A stretch of 11,427 nt of DNA from NCBI GenBank assembly GCA_040880365.1, contig JBBDIO010000279.1, forward strand, positions 1 through 11,427. The letters are read 5' to 3'. A model generated the notes under the pieces. It saw only the letters and a program-made list of their open reading frames with translations, was not told where the DNA came from and searched no databases. The stretch comes from JBBDIO01 sp040880365. Its GTDB lineage: Bacteria > Chloroflexota > Anaerolineae > Caldilineales > Caldilineaceae. Shown one piece after another: positions 1 to 7,500 of the stretch; the stretch's first letter is position 1; each line of letters opens with the position of its first letter. The position numbers and the translations under genes are program-made.

Positions 1-9
1 GTATCACGC

Positions 10-35
10 GGTTTCGCTCGCAGTGAAGCGAAGCC
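10..35. repeat. Short inverted repeat near window edge
   Basis: The arms at 10-18 and 27-35 pair over 9 bp with one G-U type position and an 8-nt loop. No T-tract follows on either strand, so it is not a clear terminator. The rest of 1-114 holds no supportable gene, RNA or promoter. The short plus-strand open frame that crosses this area runs antisense through the tRNA and looks like chance. Confidence 0.25.
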
Positions 36-114
36 CAAACTCCGAATGGCAGCCCAAACCCTGCCACCCCACATCGGTTGCGCCCTGCCCACTCTAACCC
101 CACACCTTTGCCTC

Positions 115-150
115 AAAACAAAATTCGCCTCCCAAATTGGTGAGGCGAAT
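115..150 (-). terminator. Intrinsic terminator after tRNA-Met
   Basis: On the minus strand a perfect 9-bp stem (142-150 with 123-131) encloses a 10-nt loop. It is followed immediately by a T-rich tract at 123-115 (TTTT-G-TTTT). It lies about 34 nt past the 3' end of tRNA-Met and should end the two-tRNA transcript. Stem and U-tract are both visible in the sequence; activity is inferred. Confidence 0.8.
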
Positions 151-183
151 CGGCGCATGTCTCTGTTAGGTTGTATTTCCAGG

Positions 184-257
<74 letters not shown>

Positions 258-260
258 AAG

Positions 261-291
261 AACACCGCCGGTCCAAAAGACCGGCGGTGTT
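261..291 (-). repeat. Perfect 13-bp stem-loop between the two tRNAs
   Basis: Arms 261-273 and 279-291 are exact reverse complements with a 5-nt loop. The hairpin fills almost the whole 39-nt spacer between tRNA-fMet (5 nt away) and tRNA-Met (3 nt away). There is no T-tract after it on the minus strand, because the next tRNA starts at once. It is therefore better explained as a processing or folding spacer in a dicistronic tRNA precursor than as a true terminator. The function is inferred. Confidence 0.75.
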
Positions 292-296
292 GTGAG

Positions 297-368
<72 letters not shown>

Positions 369-383
369 TCGAATGTAAAAGTC

Positions 384-411
384 AGTATATCACACTGGCC
401 GGCTGCGTCAA
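384..411 (-). promoter_or_regulatory. Sigma70-type promoter for the tRNA unit
   Basis: Reading the minus strand, the -35 box TTGACG (406-411) and the -10 box TATACT (384-389) are 16 bp apart, each one base from consensus. The expected start near 377 leaves a leader of about 9 nt before tRNA-fMet. This is the clearest promoter in the window. The region between it and the stop of the MgtC gene at 507 shows only weak inverted repeats, with no obvious terminator for the upstream operon. Confidence 0.75.
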
Positions 412-506
412 ATCGGAGCGGGTCCGAATTCGTTATACTTCCTGCGCCGCGGACCGGCCATCCACCCGCCACCACCATGAACCGCGCAGGTAGGTAGCTT
501 CGTGGG

Positions 507-1781
507 CTAGTGAAACCAGTAGATTGCACCGCCGCCGACCACGATCACAATGACCAACGCCGGCAACACCAGACGGAACAACGCGCGCGAACCCGCGCTG
601 AAGACCAGAATCGTCTTCACCACCGTATTCGAAATCACCGCCAGCGTAATTGCCTCTGCCGCCACGCCCGGTGCCAGGTTGCCCAGCGGCTGGCTCAATT
701 CTGCCATCGTCAGCGTGATAGCGTTCAGATCGGCAATCCCTGCGATGATGCTGGACACATAAATCCCCGTGGTGCCAAAATAGGTTTCCGCGGTCCGCGA
801 GAGCAGCAGGATAAGCCCATAGATAAAGCCAAAAATGAACGCGGGTTTCAGCTCAAACGGATTCTGGACCTCGACCTGATCTTCGTCGCCTTCGCCGCGC
901 GTAAACAGAAGATAGCCAACATAGGCCAACAGGCTCACGCCCATCACCGCCAGCGGAATTGTCAGCGTTTGCAGCAAATCGATATTCACAATCCCCGCCT
1001 GCAACAAAATACGCGGGATCATCACAGTCCACGCCGCAATCAGAGCCAGGGCAATCGAACGGGCAAACACCTCTTGCGTCTTGCTGCGCTGGCTCAGACT
1101 GAGTGTGACCGCCGTGCTGGAAACCAGGCCACCCAGCAAACCGGTCAGACCAATCCCCGCGCCGGCGCTCACCACTTTCATGAGGACATAGCTCGCAAAA
1201 CTGATGCCCGATATAAAGACCACCATAAGCCAGATGCGATAGGGGTTCAACACATCAAACGGCGGCGGACCAAAGCTTTCGTTGGGCAATATGGGCAGCA
1301 CGATGATGGTAATCACCGCGAACTTGAGCGTGGCGTAGACATCTTCACGGCTCAACGCAGTGGCAAAGCTGTGCAGCGCAGGCTTCAGCGAAAGCAAGAG
1401 CGTTGCACTGACCGCAATCGCCGACGCAAAAATAACATAATCCAGATAGCACAGAATCCCCGCCAACAGGGCGACCATTGCCGAAACTTCAGTGGTAATC
1501 CCTACCTGCCCCAGGCGGGCAATTGTGACATAGGCCAGCGCGATCCACATGCCGATAACCGCAATCACCGCGACCAGCACGAACGGGGAACCCAATTCAT
1601 CGCCTATCAGCGCGGCCATACAGCCCGCCAGCGAAATCAAGGCAAACGTGCGCACCCCGGCAAACATCTTGTTGCCCAGATGTGTGCGCGAGTGTTCACG
1701 CTCCAGCCCAATCAGCATACCCAGAAGGAGCGCAATCCCAAATCGATAAAATAGGTCAAAATAGCCTGGATCCAGATCCAA
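507..1781 (-). CDS. MgtC/SapB-family membrane protein with DUF4010 domain
   Basis: A 424-residue, strongly hydrophobic protein with roughly a dozen membrane segments. The N-terminal part (about residues 10-130) is an MgtC/SapB domain, with the conserved Gly-rich helix and acidic-basic motif IGLERE near residue 25. The rest (about 190-420) matches DUF4010, the usual partner domain in this architecture. MgtC relatives are linked to Mg2+ and stress homeostasis, but the two-domain form has no settled function. The start is TTG at 1781, one base after the TGA of the DppC-like gene. AAGG at 1791-1794 gives a 9-nt spacing, so translation is probably coupled to the permease. No ATG nearby fits better. 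It ends with TAG and the length is normal for the family. Its place at the end of a peptide-transport operon is unexpected. Confidence 0.88.
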   Translation of the reverse strand: MDLDPGYFDLFYRFGIALLLGMLIGLEREHSRTHLGNKMFAGVRTFALISLAGCMAALIGDELGSPFVLVAVIAVIGMWIALAYVTIARLGQVGITTEVSAMVALLAGILCYLDYVIFASAIAVSATLLLSLKPALHSFATALSREDVYATLKFAVITIIVLPILPNESFGPPPFDVLNPYRIWLMVVFISGISFASYVLMKVVSAGAGIGLTGLLGGLVSSTAVTLSLSQRSKTQEVFARSIALALIAAWTVMIPRILLQAGIVNIDLLQTLTIPLAVMGVSLLAYVGYLLFTRGEGDEDQVEVQNPFELKPAFIFGFIYGLILLLSRTAETYFGTTGIYVSSIIAGIADLNAITLTMAELSQPLGNLAPGVAAEAITLAVISNTVVKTILVFSAGSRALFRLVLPALVIVIVVGGGAIYWFH

Positions 1782-1782
1782 A

Positions 1783-2697
1783 TCAGTCTACCTTCAAACG
1801 GGGATCGATAGCCTCGCGCAGCCCATCGCCCACAAAGTTGATGCTGGCAACGGTCAATGTAATCAGCACCCCGGAAAAAATCGATAACCATGCGGCGTTG
1901 CGCAGATAGCGCTGGGCATTGAACAGCATATTGCCCCAGCTGGCCGTGGGCGGTTGTAGCCCAAACCCCAAAAACGAGAGCGCAGATTCGATGAGAATGG
2001 CATAGGCGACCAGCAAGGTCGCCGCCACCACAATCGGCGAAATGGCATTGGGCAGCAGATGCACCAGAATAATGCGCCAGTTGCCGCTGCCGATACTGCG
2101 CGCCGCATCGGTGAACTGGGCATTGCGCAAGGCCAGAAAATCGCCGCGCACCAACCGCGCTACGCCCATCCACGAGACGGCAGCCAGAATCAGCGTCAGC
2201 CGCAGCGGTGTCATCTCGGTGAATGCGCTGACCACCAGCGCCAGCGGCACCACCGGCAACGACAGCATCAGGTCGATGAGGCGCGAAATTGTCCCGTCGA
2301 TCCACCGCCCAAAATAGCCCGCCACCGCGCCCAGAAATGTACCGGCAACTACTGCCAGCGCCGACGCAAACAGACCCACCAGCAACGAGACGCGGCCCGC
2401 ATAGAGCAACCTGCTCAACACATCGCGCCCCAAGTCATCCGTGCCCAACCAATGTTCCGCGTTTGGCGGCTGCAAGGCATTGTAGGGGTTCACCACATTC
2501 GGATCAAAGGGCGCCAGTACATGGGCAAAGATGGCCGAAAGCGCCAGCAGCAACAAGACAATCACGCCGAACATCGCGAGAGGATTGCGCCGAAACCGTC
2601 GCCATACCCGCGCCTGATTGCGCGTGCTGGGCGAATCCAGTTCCAGCGCGGGCGATGCGGATTTTTCTGCGGGCGTCGTGCCGGTTTTCTCAGTCAT
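1783..2697 (-). CDS. Peptide/nickel ABC transporter permease, DppC-like
   Basis: A 304-residue inner-membrane permease of the DppC/OppC family. The N-terminal region has the typical cytoplasmic RxWRRFRRNPLAM motif followed by the first membrane helix (about residues 33-70). The periplasmic stretch APFDP..NP and the motif HWLGTDDLGRDVLSRLLYAGR (LGTD at about 93-96) are diagnostic. The EAA loop that contacts the ATPase is visible near 200-215, followed by ESALSFLGFGLQPP. The ATG at 2697 follows the DppB-like stop by 20 nt, with only a weak ribosome site. It pairs with the upstream DppB-like subunit to form the transmembrane channel. The substrate cannot be read from the sequence; peptides are favoured by the M24 peptidase in the same gene set. 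No ATPase gene lies in the window. Confidence 0.93.
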   Translation of the reverse strand: MTEKTGTTPAEKSASPALELDSPSTRNQARVWRRFRRNPLAMFGVIVLLLLALSAIFAHVLAPFDPNVVNPYNALQPPNAEHWLGTDDLGRDVLSRLLYAGRVSLLVGLFASALAVVAGTFLGAVAGYFGRWIDGTISRLIDLMLSLPVVPLALVVSAFTEMTPLRLTLILAAVSWMGVARLVRGDFLALRNAQFTDAARSIGSGNWRIILVHLLPNAISPIVVAATLLVAYAILIESALSFLGFGLQPPTASWGNMLFNAQRYLRNAAWLSIFSGVLITLTVASINFVGDGLREAIDPRLKVD

Positions 2698-2717
2698 TGC
2701 GACTCAGGCATATCGTA

Positions 2718-3662
2718 TCAGTCATAGCGAATCTGGGGATTGACCAGTCCATAGCAGAGATCGGCAATCAGGTTGCCAACCACGACCATGCAGGCCGATA
2801 GCATAAACGCGCCCATGAGCACCGGATAATTGCGCCCCAGAATCGACTCGGTGATGAGCCGCCCAATACCCGGCCAGGAAAACACCACCTCGGTGACCAG
2901 CGCGCCCGAAAAGAGCCTGGGCACTTCCAGCCCCAATAGCGTGATGATGGGGATGCTCGCATTGCGAAAGCCGTGGCGCAGCACAACCGTGCGATCCCGC
3001 AAACCTTTGGCGCGCGCCGTGCGAATATAATCCTCCTGCATCACCTCAATCATGCTGGAATGGATATAGCGCGCGAAACCGGCCAGACTCACCAACCCCA
3101 GCACGGTTGCCGGCGCAATCAGATGGTGCAACTGGTCCAGTGGATCGCCCGCCTGCCCCCGCCCCCCGGTCGGAATCCAACCCAGTCGCCCGGCAAAAAG
3201 GAGGATCGCCATGAGACCCGTCCAAAAGGTAGGCACCGAAATGCCCAGCATGGTAAAGACATTCACCACATAGCGGGGAAAGCGCGCGGCGCGCGTGGCG
3301 GTATAGATGCCAATCGGCACGGCCAGCACCAGGGCAATTGCCAGCGAGGCAAGCATCAGTTCCAGCGTGGCCGGCAGGCGCTCGAAAATCGCCTCGGTCA
3401 CCGGACGCCCATCCCGAAACGAAGTGCCCCAGTCGCCGCGCAGCATCCCACCCAGCCATTTCACATATTGCACGGGCAGCGGTTCGTTTAGCCCCAGATT
3501 TTCGGTGACCCTTGCCAAATCTTCGGAATTGACCGTCGCCGATCCCGCGTAGATATCCGCCGGCCCACCGGGAGGCAGGTGGATCAACCCAAAGATGACA
3601 ATCGAAATGCCCAGCAACAGCGGAATCGCGCCCAGGAGGCGTCGCAAAAAGTAGATGCCCAC
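2718..3662 (-). CDS. Peptide/nickel ABC transporter permease, DppB-like
   Basis: A 314-residue inner-membrane permease of the DppB/OppB family. It opens with the characteristic FLRRLLGAIPLLLGISIVIF helix, then a long periplasmic segment with LGLNEPLPVQYVKWL and the GDWGTSFRDGRPV motif. The EAA loop lies around residues 200-225 (TARAKGL...VVLRHGFRNASIP), followed by EVVFSWPGIGRL, a family signature. The C-terminal Asn-Pro-Gln-Ile-Arg-Tyr-Asp matches the usual ending. The start is GTG at 3662, supported by AGGG with 7-nt spacing. It is expressed with the DppC-like gene 20 nt downstream. It is separated from the binding-protein gene by 104 nt containing a strong stem-loop, which likely lowers permease expression relative to the binding protein. 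Confidence 0.93.
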   Translation of the reverse strand: MGIYFLRRLLGAIPLLLGISIVIFGLIHLPPGGPADIYAGSATVNSEDLARVTENLGLNEPLPVQYVKWLGGMLRGDWGTSFRDGRPVTEAIFERLPATLELMLASLAIALVLAVPIGIYTATRAARFPRYVVNVFTMLGISVPTFWTGLMAILLFAGRLGWIPTGGRGQAGDPLDQLHHLIAPATVLGLVSLAGFARYIHSSMIEVMQEDYIRTARAKGLRDRTVVLRHGFRNASIPIITLLGLEVPRLFSGALVTEVVFSWPGIGRLITESILGRNYPVLMGAFMLSACMVVVGNLIADLCYGLVNPQIRYD

Positions 3663-3701
3663 AGCTAATCCCTACACACAAGCACTATGCTCACCATCGC
3701 A

Positions 3702-3751
3702 GATGGAGGATGGCGCGCCAGAGGCGTACTACTGGCGCGGCATCCTCCATC
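3702..3751 (-). repeat. Long stem-loop between binding-protein and permease genes
   Basis: Arms 3702-3721 and 3732-3751 are complementary over 20 bp with one mismatch and a 10-nt loop. There is no T-tract after it on the minus strand, so complete termination is unlikely. In many peptide-transport operons a stem-loop after the binding-protein gene protects the upstream mRNA or gives partial termination, raising binding-protein level over the permeases. That role is inferred here from position, 16 nt after the stop codon. Confidence 0.7.
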
Positions 3752-3766
3752 CCTCACCCGGCCAAC

Positions 3767-5458
3767 TTATTCAACCCACCACTCATGCGCATTCCACATG
3801 TTGGTAGAATTCGACGTATTGGGCACGAAACCATGCACGCGCTTGCCAATGGCATCGAAGAAGACCCGATTGTAGATGTAGATGTTCGTCGCATCTTCCA
3901 CCACAATTTCCTGGAACTGCTCATACAGTGCGCGCCGCGCCTCGCGGTCGGGCGTTTGCAGGGCAGAAAGCAGGATTTCATCGACTTCGGGGTTATCATA
4001 ATTCAGCCAATGGCCCGGGCTTGTGCTCAACCAACGCTCGTTATAGCCGCTGGGATCGACCGAGAAGCCCCAGAAGCCATAGGCCCACTGAAATTCCTGG
4101 GTGGTCATGGCGGCCACAAAGGTGGGCGCATCGACCTGGCTGATATTGACTTCTACCCCAATCTGGAGCAAATCCGCCTGGATCAACTGCACAATTTGCA
4201 GCCGTTCGCTGTCGCCGGCGATGTTGAGCATGTCCAGCGAAAGCCGCGCGCCGTCCTGTTCGCGAATGCCGTCCGCGCCTGCTACCCATCCGGCTTCTTC
4301 CAAAAGGGCAATCGCGGCTTCGGTGTCATACGGGAAGCGGCTGCTGTGATCCACATAGGCCCAACTGGGCTGTGCCACCGGCGAACCGTGCGGTTCGACC
4401 AAATCGCGCAGCACGGTTTCGGCGATCTGCACCTTGTTGATGCCGTGAGTCAGCGCCTGGCGCACCCGAACATCACCCAACACCGGGTCGGCGTTGTTAA
4501 TGGTGATGTGGAAATATGCGTGTGCCGGGGTCGCCAATACGTCGTAGTCCGTCAGACCGCGGGCAATTTCCACATTCTCGGCAGTCAGGGCAAAGCGCAT
4601 GTCGATCTCGCCCGTTTCCAGCATGGTCAACAGCGTGTCCGAATTGGGCACGATGAGATAATTGATGCGGTCGATATATGCGCCTTCCTGATAATAGGCG
4701 TCGTTACGTTCCAGCACGATGCGGTCGCCCGTCACCCATTCCACAAATTTATAGGGGCCGGTGCCCACGCTCGGCGCGCGATTGAAATCGTTCGAGTTCA
4801 TATCCACGCCTTCAAACACATGCCGGGGCAGGATTCCTCGATAGCCCCACGTTTCCAAAAAGACCACGCTCGGCTCGCTCAGGTTAAAGACCACCGTGTG
4901 ATCGTCGGGCGTTTCCACCGATTCCACCAGAGTGAAACCAGCCGTCGATAGGGCATTCACTTCGGGGTTGGCAATGGCTTCAAAGGTAAAAGCCACATCC
5001 GCGGCGGTGAACGGCGTGCCGTCGTGCCAGGTCACATTGTCGCGCAGGCGATAGGTGTAGGTCTGCAAATCCTCGCTGATGCCGCCATTTTCCACGCTGG
5101 GCACTTCCGCCGCCAGCATGGGGATATGCACGCCATCGGGATCGACACGGGTCAGCCCTTCGTAGATCATAGATTCAACTTCCAGCCCCACGGTCAGGCC
5201 TGTGAGCCACGGGTTCAGATTATCTGGCTCCTGAATCGAGCCAATCGTCAGTTCGCCGCCCACCTGCGGGCCGCTCGCGGGGCCTGCGTCGGGGGCAGCA
5301 TCATCGCCGGTAGCGGGGACCTGTTGCACCGGCGCGGTCTGGCACGCCGCCAAAAACTGGGCAAACGTCAAAGACCCTGCGGCCAAACCGCCAAATTTCA
5401 ACAGCGCGCGCCGCGAAAGACCGTGCCTGCCCGATGGATTCTGTTCGTCTATTGCCAT
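3767..5458 (-). CDS. Family-5 extracellular peptide-binding lipoprotein (ABC transporter)
   Basis: A 563-residue solute-binding protein of the SBP_bac_5 family, which captures peptides or nickel complexes outside the membrane and hands them to the DppBC channel. The N-terminus has a twin-arginine motif (SRRALLKF, RR at 16-17), a hydrophobic stretch and a lipobox LAAC with Cys39, so it is probably Tat-exported and lipid-anchored. A flexible Pro/Ala/Gly linker to about residue 65 leads into GGELTIGSIQEPDNLNPW. The family signature VTWHDGTPFTAADVAFTFEA sits around residues 142-162. The length is typical and the frame is clean to TAA. The ATG at 5458 is supported by AAGGAG (5467-5472) with 8-nt spacing. 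The 112-nt gap from the peptidase gene contains a nine-T run on the minus strand and a weak -10-like TATACA, so a separate promoter is possible. The substrate is not determined. Confidence 0.93.
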   Translation of the reverse strand: MAIDEQNPSGRHGLSRRALLKFGGLAAGSLTFAQFLAACQTAPVQQVPATGDDAAPDAGPASGPQVGGELTIGSIQEPDNLNPWLTGLTVGLEVESMIYEGLTRVDPDGVHIPMLAAEVPSVENGGISEDLQTYTYRLRDNVTWHDGTPFTAADVAFTFEAIANPEVNALSTAGFTLVESVETPDDHTVVFNLSEPSVVFLETWGYRGILPRHVFEGVDMNSNDFNRAPSVGTGPYKFVEWVTGDRIVLERNDAYYQEGAYIDRINYLIVPNSDTLLTMLETGEIDMRFALTAENVEIARGLTDYDVLATPAHAYFHITINNADPVLGDVRVRQALTHGINKVQIAETVLRDLVEPHGSPVAQPSWAYVDHSSRFPYDTEAAIALLEEAGWVAGADGIREQDGARLSLDMLNIAGDSERLQIVQLIQADLLQIGVEVNISQVDAPTFVAAMTTQEFQWAYGFWGFSVDPSGYNERWLSTSPGHWLNYDNPEVDEILLSALQTPDREARRALYEQFQEIVVEDATNIYIYNRVFFDAIGKRVHGFVPNTSNSTNMWNAHEWWVE

Positions 5459-5550
5459 GTTGCTAACTCCTTATGAAAATGCTGAAAAAAAAATCCGAGA
5501 ATCGAAATCAGGAATAGGTGTGTATAAATTCGGAGCAACTGCGTTCACGA

Positions 5551-5578
5551 TCCGGTTCAGTCAATCCGGTTTAGTCAA
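5551..5578. repeat. 14-bp tandem duplication at the 3' end of the M24 gene
   Basis: Two adjacent 14-mers (5551-5564 and 5565-5578) differ at one base, and the next 4 bases begin a third copy. The copies span the stop codon of the M24 peptidase. The second copy (in minus-strand order) repeats the codons for Ile-Asp and another stop (TGA instead of TAA). This looks like a slippage duplication of the gene's tail without effect on the protein. Confidence 0.8.
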
Positions 5579-6818
5579 TCCGAACTAATTCCAGCGGTAG
5601 CCGATTGAAGCTTTCATGACCATCTTGAGTGATAAGAATATCATCCTCGTTTTGGAACCCGCCAATTCCGTTGATATAGTACGGAACTTCAAATGCCAAC
5701 ACCATGCCGGGTTCGAGGACCAGTTCCTGTTCTGCCGAAATCCAGGGCCATTCCTCGCCGTCAATATCGCTGCCGATACTGTGTCCCACATGCCCACGGG
5801 CATAGGATGGAAACCCGGTCCCACGCACGGCACCATGCACCGCCGCAAAAATGTCGCAAAACCGCCGCCCAGGACGCATCTCCGCCATGCCCGCGGCGAA
5901 GCCTGCCAACAGCGCCGCCTGAATCCGCCGCTGGTCATCGGTGGCGGGTCCAAAGGTGAAAGTCCGCCCCATATCCGTCCTATAGCCGTTGAGTTGCACG
6001 GTGCTATCAAATTGTACCAGATCCCCGCGCCGGGCGGGGCGGGTAGGGTCCGTGTGTGCCCAAAGTGCCGGCCCCAGGTGCACGCCCGTGCTCGCGCCCC
6101 GAAAACCCAGCTCGCGGCGCGACCGGGCCTCTGCCGAACACGCCTCTGTATAACGCCCGCGGATATCAGCAGCCAGCGTAGTTTCATCCAGACCCTGCAA
6201 CGCGGCCACAATGCCATGTTCGGTCAACGCCACACCCCGGCGCAGGAGATCAATCTCCACCGGCGACTTGACCAGACGCATTTCCCGAATCAGTTGCGAA
6301 CTATTGACAAATTCCCTACCCGCAGCCATCGCCGCCAAGCGTGCCACATCCGCGGCGGGGGCAAAATCCAGCTCCAGCCCAATGCGTTTCCCGGTCAGGC
6401 CCAGCCCGTGCAAAGCTTCGCGCAGGAGACCATCCACCGTATCGAGATCATACACTTCGGGGCGCGCAGGTTGCCGCCCTGTCGTCGCCTGGGCAATACG
6501 CTGTTCGATGGGCATATCGGCCGCGCCACTTGCTCCGCCTGTCACGTCCACGCTTTCAATCCACAGAGGATAGGCATATACCCGCGCCCCAGGATTGGCG
6601 TGCGCGACCGCATCGGCAATGGTTTCGGGCACCACAAACGCCAGCCCCCCATCTGCGGCAAAGAGCGCAGTCGCTAGTCCTGCACGCCGCCACATCGTCA
6701 CCGGAAAGCCGGATACGCCCGCGAAGTATTCAAAGTTTTCTGGCGAAACCACCATCAAACCGTCAATGTCATGCGCCGCCAGAGCGCGCCGACCGCGCGC
6801 CACGTCTACATACCCCAT
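5571..6818 (-). CDS. M24-family metallopeptidase (Xaa-Pro peptidase/creatinase-like)
   Basis: A 415-residue cytoplasmic protein with no signal peptide. Residues 1-175 form a Creatinase_N-like domain (DGLMVVSPENFEYFAG). Residues 185-410 form the pita-bread M24 catalytic domain. All five metal ligands of the family can be placed: Asp271 (QFDSTV), Asp282 (RTDMGRTF), His346 (GHVGHSIG), Glu377 (AFEVPYY) and Glu391 (QNEDDIL). This suggests an active dinuclear metal enzyme, probably an Xaa-Pro dipeptidase or aminopeptidase. Creatinase-type or other amidohydrolase activity cannot be excluded. The ATG at 6818 has AAGGA with 5-nt spacing. The gene lies immediately upstream of the peptide-binding lipoprotein and transporter genes on the same strand, which fits hydrolysis of imported proline-containing peptides. 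I saw no strong promoter in the 130 nt upstream. Confidence 0.9.
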   Translation of the reverse strand: MGYVDVARGRRALAAHDIDGLMVVSPENFEYFAGVSGFPVTMWRRAGLATALFAADGGLAFVVPETIADAVAHANPGARVYAYPLWIESVDVTGGASGAADMPIEQRIAQATTGRQPARPEVYDLDTVDGLLREALHGLGLTGKRIGLELDFAPAADVARLAAMAAGREFVNSSQLIREMRLVKSPVEIDLLRRGVALTEHGIVAALQGLDETTLAADIRGRYTEACSAEARSRRELGFRGASTGVHLGPALWAHTDPTRPARRGDLVQFDSTVQLNGYRTDMGRTFTFGPATDDQRRIQAALLAGFAAGMAEMRPGRRFCDIFAAVHGAVRGTGFPSYARGHVGHSIGSDIDGEEWPWISAEQELVLEPGMVLAFEVPYYINGIGGFQNEDDILITQDGHESFNRLPLELVRID

Positions 6819-6954
6819 ATGGATCCTTCTAGTTGATGTACTTCTGCGTTGCGCGCCGCTGGCCTGATGTTTTCAGCCCCAAACCTTACGGGCGCGAGTC
6901 CCACGAACAAGGGTATTTCCTGCTCGGACGTGCGTACTGCACAATCAATAGTAC

Positions 6955-6991
6955 CATACAAAAGACCACGGCTGCTTTGGACCGTGGTCTT
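6955..6991 (-). terminator. Probable intrinsic terminator after the SCO gene cluster
   Basis: On the minus strand a perfect 10-bp stem (6982-6991 with 6962-6971) with a 10-nt loop is followed by TTGTAT. Together with the last stem bases this gives CTTTTGTAT, a modest U-tract. It lies downstream of the SCO genes and the small ORF and upstream of the M24 gene, so it plausibly separates the two transcription units. The surrounding stretch 6819-7071 contains no supportable gene. Confidence 0.6.
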
Positions 6992-7071
6992 CGCGTGCGG
7001 CTCGCGTCTTCATCCTCAACGTGTCGTCATGCCAGCCTTCATTTACCCTGCGCCACCCGGCACAGCCAAGC

Positions 7072-7179
7072 TCAGAATGTCACCACCCCCAGCGCCCACC
7101 AGATATACACCACGACCTGGCTCAAGACAACGCCGCCAATAAAATCCAGCGACGAGGCAATCGCAACCAGTACGAGCAT
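7072..7179 (-). CDS. Small hydrophobic ORF, 35 residues, unrecognised
   Basis: A short frame whose ATG overlaps the stop of the preceding frame (TGATG at 7181-7177), a typical translational-coupling arrangement. The product is nearly all hydrophobic: it begins MLVLVAIASS, contains an aromatic patch YIWW, and ends VVTF. It would form one or two membrane-spanning segments. It could be a genuine small membrane protein or the surviving start of a larger transporter-like gene that was truncated, given the broken frame just upstream. I recognise no family. Its terminator-like hairpin lies about 80 nt downstream. Confidence 0.35.
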   Translation of the reverse strand: MLVLVAIASSLDFIGGVVLSQVVVYIWWALGVVTF

Positions 7180-7500
7180 CAGTCGAGGATCGATGCATCC
7201 AGCTCTTGCTCGACCTGGGCCAGGTAGTCTCGTATATTCCAGCCTACGCGCCGATCATTGATCTCCGTTTCGATCCCGCAAACCAGTTCGGATACCTGTT
7301 CAAAACGCAGCGCGGGCGTGTGGTCGATAGACCCGCGCTCCAGCGAGGGAATCAGCGTACCCAGGGCTGGCCCACGGGCTGCCCTCATCGTGCAACGTCG
7401 CCGGATCGACCCGCGCATAGACGCCCTGCAACTGATTAACTCGTGGAAAATGGGGATAGTCGAAGTAAAAAACGGCGCAAGAAAGCTATGCCGTGGGCAT
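7179..7500 (-). pseudogene. Broken unrecognised gene downstream of SCO
   Basis: An ATG at 7500 overlaps the TAA of the SCO gene (TAATG), as if translation were coupled. That frame reads MPTA and then TAG at 7486-7488. It continues as plausible protein (including VFYFDYPHFP and VYARVDPATLHDEGSPWASPG) to about 7360, after which it degrades to a stop at 7300-7302. The frame one register away then becomes protein-like from about 7365 (TLIPSLERG, then EQVSELVCGIETEINDRR and RDYLAQVEQELDASILD) and stops at 7179. The simplest reading is one gene with an early nonsense codon and one frameshift, or two joined gene fragments. Both parts have GC-rich third positions. I do not recognise the protein. An open frame starting at ATG 7418 exists, but its first 20 residues look like out-of-frame Arg-rich noise. 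Confidence 0.45.

Noticed and set aside
434..439. Plus-strand TATACT as a promoter
   Set aside because: No -35 box at the right distance and no plus-strand gene downstream.
421..490. Inverted repeats (ggtccg/cggacc and cctgcgc/gcgcagg) as terminator of the MgtC operon
   Set aside because: The arms are 6-7 bp with loops of 23 and about 36 nt and no T-tract.
510..1754. Long plus-strand open frame opposite the MgtC gene (also similar ones at 3710-4951 and 5616-6677)
   Set aside because: They are rich in His, Gln and Arg, have no domain motifs, and lie exactly antisense to well-recognised genes in GC-rich DNA. They are shadows.
5485..5493. Nine-base T run on the minus strand before the binding-protein gene, considered as a terminator for the M24 gene
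   Set aside because: No stable stem precedes it; only 3-4 bp partial pairings are visible. It sits in the leader of the next gene.
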